The position numbers and the translations under genes are program-made. A stretch of DNA of 53,933 nucleotides, taken from contig JWZX01003251.1 in NCBI GenBank assembly GCA_001275005.1, positions 1 through 53,933 of the forward strand, written 5' to 3'. Positions 37,348 through 49,300 of this stretch are shown piece by piece. Under the pieces are notes generated by a model. The model ran no database searches and was not told the DNA's origin. It saw only the letters and a program-made list of their open reading frames with translations. Each line of letters starts with the position of its first letter. The first letter of the stretch is position 1. This DNA is from Chrysochromulina tobinii. Its lineage: Eukaryota > Haptophyta > Prymnesiales > Chrysochromulinaceae.

Positions 37348-40300
37348 ATGCTGGCGCCCCTTGACCCGAACCAGGCCGGCTTTGGGTTCTCACCCAAGCC
37401 GCAGTATTCCACAGGTGACACGCCCCTCTGGGAGAATCCCATCTTCGCCGACGTCGTGCTCGGCCGCAGCCTCGATGACGGCAAGAGGGGCTTGCCGCCT
37501 CCGCCGAAGCTGACGGTTGGGTCACTCGTCGAGTCGATCAACCTGGTCATGTTCCAGACCCGATTTCTCTTTGAGGACCCGCAGACCGCGGGCGCGCTCA
37601 AGCAGACGCTCGGCAGGATCTACTCGGCGCTCGAGCGCGCGGCCGGGATGACCAAAACCTTTTCGGCCATTTCGGACATGTCAGGCTTCTTCGAGCTGCT
37701 CACGACCTTTGTGGCGCAGGTGAAGACGCTCACGCCTGGTGCGAGCATCATCGTGCCCGGCGGCTTCCAGGAGGGCTCGCTCAAGCGCGGCACGCACTCG
37801 CTCATGATGTACGTGCTCCACTGCGACTCATTCGAGGAGTTCACGCTCGCCATCTGCTCGACGGGCGACGGGCTCGAGTACCACCCGGCGCGGATCGACC
37901 CAGCGACGGGCGCGACGCAGTACAATTCGCCGCTGCTCCTGCGCAAGATCCCCGCGCACAAGATCCGTGACGGCTCAGTCTGGTTCGTCCTGCTGCGCGC
38001 CGCCCTCTTCCCCGACGCGAAGTACACGAGCGCGCTGCTCTACCAGACCGTGTACCCCTTCCTCAACAACCGGCCCATCCTCGCGAACCTGAGCTCGGTG
38101 GAAGCGACCGGTGGCGCGCAGCCCTCTCCTCCACCCTCCCTCCAGCAGGCCGGGCGCCCGCCGGTGCCGCCGATCCCCGCGCGTTGGCTCACGCCGCCGG
38201 CGACCGGCGACCCCTACGGACACGAGCTCGTCATGCTCGCGGCGACGGTGGCGCTCCAGCTCGCGGCGAGCGGCCAGTTTGGCGCGATGCCCCAGTACGG
38301 CGGCGGCTTCGGCGCCCCCTTTGGTGCCCCCCCGGCCGGCGGCGCGCCGCCTCTTGTGCCCTCGTACTCGTCCGACGGGGTTGAGCTGCTGCTTAAGCAG
38401 CAGCTTTTGAATCTGGGCGCGATGGACCTCAGGATGGCTCTCGAGAAGCACGGCAGTGTACCCGTCTCGGCCATCGAGCTCCTCTCCCGCGCCGCACGGC
38501 GCCTCTCCGCCTCGTCGCCGCGTCTCGCCTCTGGCGCGGCCACGCTGGCGCCATCGGACTTGCACGCGTTGCAGGGGGCTGTGGAGCGACTCGATGCGCA
38601 GCTGAACGCCGCCAAGGCCGCGGCGAACCAGCGGATGCCGCTGCCGCCGCCCGCGTCGCCTGAGCTCAAGGGCTCGGCGCTCTTCCCACTGCTCGATGAC
38701 GTGGCCGCCTCGCCGAACGTTGAGAATCTGGCGGGTGACGCGTACGAGCCACCGATCGTGATGCCGGTCGAGCTCACGGCGATCCCAGAGACGGTGGCCA
38801 ACTTTGCGGAGGTCTCGAACGCGCTGCAAAGGGCGTCCGAGGTGTGCACGATCCTCGCCAACCAGCGCGAGCTCGTGGCCGATTCGTACGCGCTCCGCGC
38901 CTCGTTGCTTGGTCACCTCTTCCTACGCGTGCTGCCGCTGCCGCTGCCCATCGGGCGTGCGGACCGCAAGATGCGCTGCTTCTGGGCCAAGTCCGGGCTG
39001 AAGATCACGCACGACACGCAAGCCGAGATCCTCCGTTGGCTCTTTGTGCTCGCGCGCCACTACTCTGCGGCCTCGCTCTCCATCCCCCTCGCGCCTCAAG
39101 CCGACGCGACGCGAATGTTGGTCTTCGCGGCCATCGTCGCGATCGCGGACGCGGTGCTGCGCCTGCGCGCGTGCGATGTGCCCTCGCACCTCTCGCTGCA
39201 CTACGCGGGCGAGAATGAGGGGCCGTCTAAGCCGTTTGCCCTCGAGATGCGCCACCTCGAGATCGAGACCGAGCGCGCGCAGTTCCCGTACCCGCACCTG
39301 GCCGCCTCGCGCACCATCCTTCTCGACTACTTCCGCTCGTGCTCGGTTGCGGCGTCTCCGGATCGGCACATCTTCCGCTTCGAGCGCACGATGGGGCTGG
39401 GCGAGGGCGAGCGCCAGCTGCTCACGCAGCTCTGCGCGCAGCTCGCCTTCCTTCGCACCGACAAGCACCTGTCCGCGTACCTCTCGAACGAAGATCCGAG
39501 CCTCGCCGAGCTCTACCCGGAACTGCTCGCTTTCCGCGACATCGTGTACCTGTGCAAGCTCATGACAGCGCCGTCTGCGGACAACCTGCCCGAGCTGCGC
39601 GCATGGACGCCCGCTGACGCGCGCCTCTCGTGGCGCTTCAAGGAGGGCACCCCCCCGGAGGAGCCCAAGAAGGGGGGCAGCAAGAAGGCGGCCTCGACCC
39701 CCCCCTCACCGGTGAGTTCATCGTGACCGGCTTCGGCGCCGAGATGAAGTCGATGACGTGGGTCGATTCCACAGGCGAGTACGCGGCCGCCAAGAATAAG
39801 TCGTTCCTCGACCGTCTGCTCGGCAAGGGTGGCTTCCGTCCGCGCCTGCCTCCCTCGTCCGCGGAGGCGAGCGTCCTCGCGGGCGCCAAGGTCGACACCG
39901 AGGATGACGTGCTGCACCTCCGCCACCTGCCGGATTTCGGGGGGGCGCTGCGCGCCTCGGATGTGGAGTACATGCTTCAGGCGCTGCTCGCTCCCTATTT
40001 GCGCGTGCCGCTGCTGCTTCGGTTCTTCGCCGACCCCATGCGCACTTCGGCCCTCGCAAAGCCCGAGCTGCAGCAGATGCTCGATGCGGCGCTGTACGAG
40101 CCCGGCGAGTGGCATCCCGATGTGCCCAAGGTGGCGCCGACGACGGTGCCCACCATGGATCGCTCGGTGCTCGCGACGCCCGCGGGCTTGCTCTTCAATG
40201 AGCTCACGCACTCGCCCGCCGCCTCGGTCGCCGCGATCGTCACCATCGTCGAGAACGCACTCGACCTCGATGCTGGTCGTTACGTCAAGGCGGGCTCGTC

Positions 40301-43300
40301 CTCGGCCATCCTGTACGCCATCCGGCTCGCTTGCCGCATCGAGGCGTTCCTCACGTACCTCCTCTCGCCAAAGGCGGATGAGGTCCGTGGGCTGCGCATG
40401 ATGAGCACGGCGGACTTTGGAGGCGTTTCGCCGGCCAAGACGAAGCTCCTGGCCGCGGCGAACACACTGCGCCGCAAGCTCATGGACCACGGCCTGCCTG
40501 TGCTGCAGGGCTGGTACGCGCGGCTGCGGCGCGATGGCATGTCCCGCGACGCGTGCACCGTGGCCGCACACATGGCCTTCATCTACGGCGACTACCCGGC
40601 CGTCAACGACACGCCCGCTGCGGCGCTCAAGACCGAGCCACTCCCTGGCACGCCGGAGGCGGCGGCGGCGGCGGCGGCGGGCGAGCCGTGTCCGGTGGAC
40701 GCGCGCTTCACGATGATGATGCTCTCGACGCGCGTGTTCCTCAACGTGAACCACGACTTCGAGATCGAGCCTGATGTGATGACGGGCTTGATGGGCGCGA
40801 GGACGCGCAAGGACCGTAAGCGCAAGGTGGAGGTCTCTGCCATGATGAACACCGCCATGGGTGAGCTCGGCTACGCGCCGCTCGATGTCTTCGACCTTTG
40901 GCAGCGCCACCTGCATCGCGTGCTCGCGTGGCTCAAGGCTAACCCCGAGCAGGCGTCCGACATCATGGAAGCCATCGTGCGGCTGCTCTCGGGTCGGGAC
41001 AAGGGCATCAAGACGCAGGGCGGCACTCGCCTCGTCACACGCGAGTGGGCGTCCATGAAGTTCACCGGCTGCGACGGCCGCTACATGCCCAACTCGGCGG
41101 CCACGGTGGCCAACCCCGCTCGCGCGGCCGTCGCGCGTGCGGGCTGGGGCTCGGAGAACGACGCGGAGGCCGACGCAGCGGCCAGAAGTGGCGGTTACGT
41201 CGCGTGGCTGCGTGTCAAGGTGTCCGCGGCTGCGGAGACGGAGATCAACGTGCAGCTCGGCGAGATGACCCTCAAGCGCCACCACATGCAGCTTCTGGAC
41301 GCGAGCGTGTGCGCACACCCCGACTTTGCAGCCGTCTTCGGTGACACCTCGACGCGCGGCCGCCATCAGTGCGCCGAGGTGAAGCGCTCGCAACGGCGCC
41401 GTTGGATGCGGCTGCTCGGCACGCGGCACGACGTCCAGATTTGGGATGCCGACGACCGCCCGCCCCCTTCGCCCGGCACGGCGTTGGTATCGGGGCTGCT
41501 CGCGCAATGGCTTGAGGAGACCCTCCGGCCGATCAAGGTGGCGGTGCCGTTGCTGGCCCACCCCGAGGCCCCGAGGCTTAACCTCGTCGAGGCGCACGAT
41601 ACGTATGCGAAGCTCTCCGTCGTCGTCGAAGGCGTCCTCAAGGAGCTCGTGATCTATCGATTCCCTGCCGTATTGAACGTGTTCAACGTGACCGAGCACG
41701 GGCGAAAGTGGGTTCGTGAGCTCGTGTACACCTCCGACACGGCGCGCTGCTACGGCGACCCGATCGCGGGCGGCGGCTTTCAGGGCGCCGTGGTGCGCAA
41801 GCCTCGTCCGCACTGGACGGCGGGCGATATGGCCGTGAGATCAGAGCCGCAGTCGACGCTCGTCATCATGCGCCAAGCGGCCAATGTCCAGGCGAACGCG
41901 CCGAATGCGACGCAGATCTTCGTGCCCACCCGGCAGCTCAACGGCATGATGCCCGAGGCTCTCCTCTCCCAATACCTCTTCTGGCGCGACTCGGCTGGTC
42001 AGACGCTCGTGGGCCACCCGATGCCAAAGGGCGACGAGGAGCAGGACTACACTGGGAAGGTCGTCGCCAAGGCCGAAGCGGCCAATGCCGCCGGCGGCGC
42101 GAGCGGCGCCGCCGCCGCCGGATCGCCAGAGCGCCCGATGCCAAAGGGTGATTCGAGCCAAAACCAACGGCTGCACCTCGCGGGCAAGGAAGAGGTCACG
42201 GTCACTTGCCAACGGGGTGGCTCCGTGATCCGTCGCACGCTGTGCGACGAGAAAGGCTCTCCGATCGCAGGCGAGTCCCGCCGACTCATCTCGACCCTCG
42301 GGGTGGACGCCTCGTCGCCCTATGGAAAGATGGTCGCGCTCCTCGAGAGGGTCGAAGACCTCGCGCACGTCCTCGTCTGGTCCCTGCCCCAAAAGGAGAT
42401 CGTGGACACCGCCAACAACCCGTTTGCGAAGGCGAGCCAGGCCATCGAGGCGGCCGCGACCGACACCCCCAGCGACAGCATGGCGGCAAACCCCTTTGCC
42501 AGCATGGCGGCCTCGGTGAGCAAGGGCGTCGCGGCCATCGCAGAGCAAGTCCAAGGCCCCGACAGTGAAGTGCCCGTCGGCCTCATCGAGCTACCTCGGC
42601 TCAATCTCGCCTTCGAGGCGAAAAAAGGACCCGACGGCCTCGTGCGCATGTACTCACGTGAGAACCCCGGCCTGTACATAGGGACGCTCGAGGGACCGCG
42701 CGCCTCGCACCTGCTCTCGGGACTGCCGCACGCCCTCGTGCTGCTCAACGAGGAGGGCGATGCCTCGGTGCTCCTCTCGGCGCTCGCCAAACCGATCCGG
42801 CTGGCCGACCCCGATTCGGCCCTCTCGGCGCAGATGCTGCTTGCACGCGCCTCCAAGAAATGGCTTTCGAACCTGCCGACCGTCACGCACTTTCTGTACA
42901 GCGTGCACCGCTCGCAAGCCTTCTTGACGCCGCCCACGCTATCGGCCACCCTCAACCTGCTCGTGCTCAAGTGGCTGGCGCGCGACTTCGAAGCGGTATT
43001 CCACTTGGCGCCCGCGTGCGCCGTCGACGGCGCCCTCTCGCCCGACGAGCTCCAGCTGTGGCAATGCGTGATGGCGCTCGAGGACGACGTCGAGCCCGAG
43101 GCGCACGCGTGCCGCCTTCGTCTCTCCCTCGCGACGCGATCGTGTGCGGCCATGGTGGCCGAGATCAATTGGACGGTGCCTCAGCAGCTCGCCCTCTACC
43201 TGAACAAGCTCCAGTTCATACCGGCGTCATGCCAGCTTGCGGCGCCCGACGAGCTCATCCTGCTGCGTGACTATGGCGCCGAGCTGCCCGAGACGCGCGC

Positions 43301-46300
43301 GCGCATCGCCTTCCTCGACGCCGCGATCGATGCGACGCTCGCCAAGGAGGCAAGCGCCAACAACCCCTTCATGGCGGGCCAGATGCCCGCACCCACCCTC
43401 CAAGCCAACTACCCCGCGCGTCCCAAGTACGTCGAGTTCGACGTCCAGATGGACGCCCCTGCGCTGATCATGGCCCCCGAGGCACTCGCCGGCTGGCAGA
43501 AGAAGCTCTCGTCCATGTCGTACTCTCGGCCGGATGAGGAGACGGGCTTGAAGGCGCTCAAGGTGATCTCCGACTGGCTGCGGCCAGACGTGATCCGACT
43601 GGACTCGGACTCGAAGGGCTTCTGGCTGCTGTACGAGATGTTCACGAGCTCGATCAATCTCAAGATCCTGATGGACGACTCGACGTTCGCGCTCGGCTCG
43701 CTGCTGCTTCGGCTCGCGGCCAAGGGCGCAGGCGATGAGCTCCTCCCCATTTTACGACTGATGGAGACCAACCAGGCGTTTGCCAACGAGATGCCCAAGT
43801 TCAAGGACACGCGGAGCAAGGGCATGATCACGGGCACGATGTTCAAGGGCAAGGCCGGCAAGGGCATGCCCGAGGAGATCCACAAGGCGCTGACCAACCT
43901 GCTGCCGCGCCTGCCCGGCGGTGGCAAGTTTCTGGAGTACCCGCTGTACTCGCCGCCTCAATCGGTGCCCATGCCGGCGCTCCGCGATCTGCGCACCATC
44001 CACCGCACGTGGCTCAACCCGACAAGCCTCGGCTTCATGCAAGAGCAGCGCCCAGTGCCCCCCGCCTTCCTCGCCGCCGCCGCGCCGGGCGCCCTCGCGT
44101 CGCTTGTGCTCGCGCCTCTGGACCCGATGAGCTTCATCAGCCAGGCGGCTGCGGCCGGCGCAGGCGGCACCGCCCCCGCGCGGCCGCCGACCTTAACGGT
44201 CGAGCGCCACCCGTCGGCCACGACGGTCGTTGCGCGTAAGATGAACAAGCGCATCCTCGAGGACCTGCAGTGGTTCTTCGCCCAGGGCAACTCCTCTGGC
44301 CCGCCGAGGCTCTTGACGTTCGAGGTGGATATGGGCACCGGCTTCGGCGGCCAGCTGCCCCCCGTCGCCGACTTGCAGGCACGCGAGAATCTCGTCAAGC
44401 GGCTTTTGGCGGCGCTCGAGCAGTTGTACAAGCAAGACATGAAGAGCGCCGATGAGCAGTTCCCTCACGTGCAGGCGCTCGTGATCGAGGGCGGCGCGAG
44501 CGCGCCCGAGGCCGTGCGGCGCGCGCGTGCCCTCGCGCAGCTGGCCGGTTGCGAGCTGCGCCCCTCGATGGAGCTGCTGTGCGCCCTCCTCATGAGCACG
44601 CAGGCGGAGGCGGAGATCAAGGTGCTCAACCCTCTGCTGAGCGATGCGGAGGTGGAGCAAGTCTTCTCGGCGCTCACGGCGCTGCTACTCCTCTACTCGC
44701 GCGCTCAGCTGCTCTCTCGGGCGATCGTGCTGTGCAAGAAGCTCGTCGACTCTCTCGCGGCGCTCGTGCGGGAAGCAAGCCGCGGCGGCAAGCCGGCGCC
44801 TGAGGCGCTCGCGCTCGCGGCAGACGCGCAGGCAATCGGTGACCAACTCGGCGCGATGATCTCCACCCGACGCGCGCACATGCAGCTGCCCGGCGCCAGC
44901 ACCCCCGGCGCGCCGGCGCCCACAGCTCGGCTCGACCCGCGGATCTTGGTCTTCGAGTTCTGCGCGGGGATCGTGCTCCGTCCACCGCAGGTGCACCTGC
45001 TAGATAAGCTCGTGCGCTGCGCCCGCTCGGGCGGCTCGGTGTGCCACCAGATGCTCATGGGCGAGGGCAAGACCACGACGGTCTCGCCTCTTCTCGCTCT
45101 CATGCTCGCTGATGGCACGCAGCTTGTGATGCAGGTGGTGCCCGCGCCTCTGCTGCGCTTTACGCTGCAGGTGATGCGCGGCGTCTTTCGCTCCGGGCCA
45201 CTTCGCAAGACGGTCGCCACCTTCGCCTTCGACCGGCGCACCGTGGTGGATGAGAACCTGCTGCTCGCCGCGCACCTCGCAATCCAGCAGGGCGCCATCA
45301 TGGTCTCGACGCCCGCGTCGGTCAAGGCCTTCCTGCTCAAGCTGCTCGAGCTGCTCCACCTACTCGACACGGGGCAGTACCCTCGCATGCACATGTCGCT
45401 CGGCCAAAAGGCGCGAAAGCTCTTCGGCTTCAAAGTGCCGCCCGAGGCGGGCTTTGACAAGCCCTTTCTCAAGGCGCAGGCGGCACGCGCGGTGCAGATG
45501 CTCCAATACTGGCGCGGCGCCGTCGCGGTCATCGACGAGGTCGACATCGTGCTCCATCCCCTGAAGAGTGAGCTCAACTGGCCCCTGGGCGACCGCCATC
45601 CGCTCGATTTCAACCCTACGCGCTGGGAGATGCCGTGGTATCTGCTCAACGGGCTCCTGATGGCCGTCGACTGGAAGAATGACGCGAGCGCCGCTTCGCC
45701 TACCGGTACGTCTGGCGGCACGTCGGTGGGCGGCAAGGAGGCGACCGTGCTGGAGCGGCTGCACCATGCCATCAACACAGGCCTCCAACAGCGCGTGATG
45801 CAACGCGTGCCGCACGTCATCCTGCTCTCCGACATGTTCTACGTGAACACGCTCAAGCCGATCCTGGCCGACTGGCTGATGCTCTATCTGCGCAAGAATG
45901 GTCTGCGCGACGTGACCGACGAGCAGGCGATCAAGTGCCTGCTCAATGGCAAGATCACCGTCCAGGTGCAGTCGGCCCTCTCAGACCGTCACGTCAAGAT
46001 GCTCAACTTGGGCTGCGATTGGCTCGGGTTCCTCATGCCGCACGTGATCCGCAAGATCTCCCGTGTGCATTATGGGCTGCTCAAGCCTCAGGAGATGGCG
46101 AAGATGAAGGCGGAGGGCGGGCTCCCGCGATCTCGCCGCTATCTCGCCGTCCCCTTTGTTGGCAAGGACGCGCCTTCGCACGCCTCCGAGTTCGCGCACC
46201 CGGACGTGGCAATCGGGCTCACGATCCTCGCCTACCGGTACGAGGGTCTGCGCCTGCTCGACTTCGGGCCCGCTCTGCAGCTGCTCCGGCAGGTGCTCAG

Positions 46301-49300
46301 CGAGGAGGCGGGCCCCATGCTCAAGCGCCCCTCGTCGATCATGTGGATTCAGTGGATGGGTGCCGTAGGGCGCAAGGTCCGAGGCACTAAGAAGCTCGAG
46401 GATAATGAAACCGCGGCTGGACGGCTCCAACAAGCGGCCGCCGGCGCGGCGGGCACGACGGCGCCCGCCACGGCGAGGAAGGCGTCCAAGTCGATCGACC
46501 TCAACAAGGACGGCATGGTGGACTCGATGGAGCGTGGGCACGCGCTCGACGCCGTCGTGGGCGTCGACGTGTCGGAGGGCTCGACGGACATTTTGCCGTT
46601 GCACCTGCTCGATGTGAGCGACGTCGAGTACATGGCGATGCTCTACGAGCTGCTCAGCCGGAAGCCTGAGCCGATCAAGTTTTATCTCGAGGAGCTCGTG
46701 TTCCCCGACACGACGGCGCATCAGCCGATGAAGCTCTCCGCCAACGGCCAGGATGTGGGCGGCGCGATGCTCTTCTCGCGACGCATCGGCTTCTCGGGAA
46801 CCCCTTCGGGGCTGCTGCCACTCGAGATGGGCGACTGCGTCTACTCGATGGGAGACGACGCCAAGATGCTCAAAACGCTCACCGACCCGCTCATCGTCTC
46901 GCAGCAGTTCATGCCGGCCGCGTGGGACGTGCCGACGCTCCTCGAGGCCGTGGTCGCGCATCAGCCGCCCGCGCATGCCCTCATCGACACGGGCGCGCTC
47001 GTGACCGGCATGTCGAACCTGGATGTGGCCCACTTCTTGCTCAAACGACTGCCCGCGGACAAGTACGATGGCGTCGTGTACCTCGAGCCGGGCGGGCACA
47101 AGAAGATCCTGCTGCGCGGCACCGCGGGCGCCTCCTCGACGATGGACATGGAGCGGTGCGGACTTCCCAAGGAGCGCCGCTTTTCGTTCTTTGACCAGGT
47201 GCACACGACGGGCATGGACATTCCCCAGGGCGCGAGTGCGTGCGCCATCCTGACGCTCGGGAAGGACATGGTGTGGCGTGACTACGCCCAGGGCGCGTAC
47301 CGCATGCGCGGCATCGGCAAAGGGCAGACGATCCTCCTCTTCGTCATCCCTGAGGTGCAGCGGCTCATGGCGTCCGAGACGGCCCTGGGCGCAGGCACCA
47401 CGCGCGACGTGCGTGCGGCGCAGATCGCGGCTCTCCCGGAGCAAGAGCGACGTCGACAGGAGCTCGAAGCTGTGGCGAGCTGGCTCGTCATCAACTCGAT
47501 GAAGAGTGAGCGCGTGCAGTTCGAGCTCTGGTGCCTGCACTGCTCCCAGAATGTGTGGCGCAAGAAGGCAAAGAATGGTCTCGTCGCGGGCCACGCCAAC
47601 TTTTCGGATGCGCGCGAGGGCAAGGGCGCGTCGGCTTTGGAGCGGCGCATGCTCGAAGTCTTCCGGGAGGGTGTCGAGCGGGACATTAGCAACTCGGTGC
47701 CTGTGGCCACGGACACGCGCCAGACGATCGCTTCGCTCGCGCAGCAATACGCCGAGCTGTGCGACGAGATGCACGAGATCAAGGCCATTGAGTCTGTGCA
47801 GGCGATGCTCGCCGGGTACGCGCCCGAGCTTGACGTCCCTACCGAGTCGCACACCGAGAAGGCCAACGAAGCCGCCGCCTTCGACCAAGAGCAGGAGCAA
47901 GAGCAAGAGCAAGGTACGATCGGCTCCTTGCCGCCTTCTCTGTTCCTGCCTTATTTCTCTGTGCTCGCCTTCTCTGTGCTCGCCTGCTCTGTGCTCGCCT
48001 GTTCTGTGCCTGCCTGCTCTGTGCTCGCCTGCTCTGCTATGCCTGCTCTGCGCTGCCTGCTCTTCGAGCGCACCCTGCACCACGGATGATGAGCAATGTC
48101 CTCCAAGATCGCTACGGCCAATCGGATGCTGCCCCCCTCGGGCGGCCGACGAAGAAGGGCGTGTGCTCTGACGAACCTGACGAACCTGACGAGAAGAAGG
48201 GCGTTTGCTCTGACGGCTGGCCGCCCGTCTTCTTGTCACCCTTGCTCTTGACGCACCCCCCTGAGCCCACCTTCCCGCCTGTGCCTCCCGCCACGCAGAG
48301 CAAGAGAAGGAGCAGCAGCAGGAGCAGCAGAAGGAGCAGGAGCAGGAACAGGAGCAGGAGGACGAGGAGTATAAGAAGGAGAAGTACACGCGCGAGGAGG
48401 AGTTTGGCAAGGTGTGGGAGCTCGCGGCGCTGGCCCAGAACCCGCCCAAGCAGGACGTGCTCGGCTTCTTCCAGGTGTCCGAGTTCTCGGTGCACCGCTC
48501 GTTCCTCAACCAAAAGGGGCCGCTGCGCTGGCCCAATTACCTGCAGTTCTCGTCCGACCACACGCACCCACGCTGGCGCTTCCAAGGGCACCATCGGCTC
48601 AAGAACATAATCGCCGTCATGGAGTGGGCGCCCGACGTGGCTGCGGCTGCGAAGAGTAGCTCAACCTACACTGGCGGCGCCGCCGGAGGCGGCGCGGCGA
48701 TGGCGGCGCTCACCGACGGGCAACGCCAGCGGCTCTCCCGCGTCTTCCAGATGTATGTGCCGAGTGGCTGAAGGACGTTTTGAGTGCCACTGAGTGAGCT
48801 TCTGAGTGCCTCCGATGGCCTCCCTCGTCAGGTACGATGCCGAGGGCCGAGGCGCGCTCGGCGAGCAGCGGCTGCGCACCATCCTGTCCGACATGGGTCT
48901 TGAGCCCGAGACGGTCGCGGCCGAGAAGCTCGCAATCGAGGCGCTCTTTAGCAGCCTGCGCGCCTCAGGCGCCATGAACTGCGACCCGAGCAACGGCGAG
49001 CTCCGTGTGCCCAGCATGGAGTTCCTGCGCGTCATGCAGGCGCAGGAGTTCCTCGTGGGCGAGATGGGCCGGTACTGGGTCGCCCTCTCGCTCCGTGAGG
49101 CGGAGACGCTGCGCGGTGCGCTCCACGCGGCCATGGACGGCGAGACGGCGCTCGTGCCCAATAGCAAGGTGGCCGTTGGGCTGCGCATCGGCGACCTGCT
49201 GCTCGATGCCGTGGGCGGCGCAAAGGGCGACACGGACGGGCGACCCGACGACTACCACCAACCGCCGCGCCTGCAGCTGCAGAGCGCCGTGCAGGCGTTC

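Noticed and set aside
39513-41813. Long minus-strand open frame (766 codons) opposite the giant gene
   Set aside because: Arg/His/Leu-rich shadow frame of GC-rich coding DNA; the plus strand carries recognisable domain sequence over the same bases.
45981-48536. Long minus-strand open frame (851 codons) opposite the helicase-like region
   Set aside because: Shadow of the plus-strand gene; it runs through a supported intron and has no domain signature.
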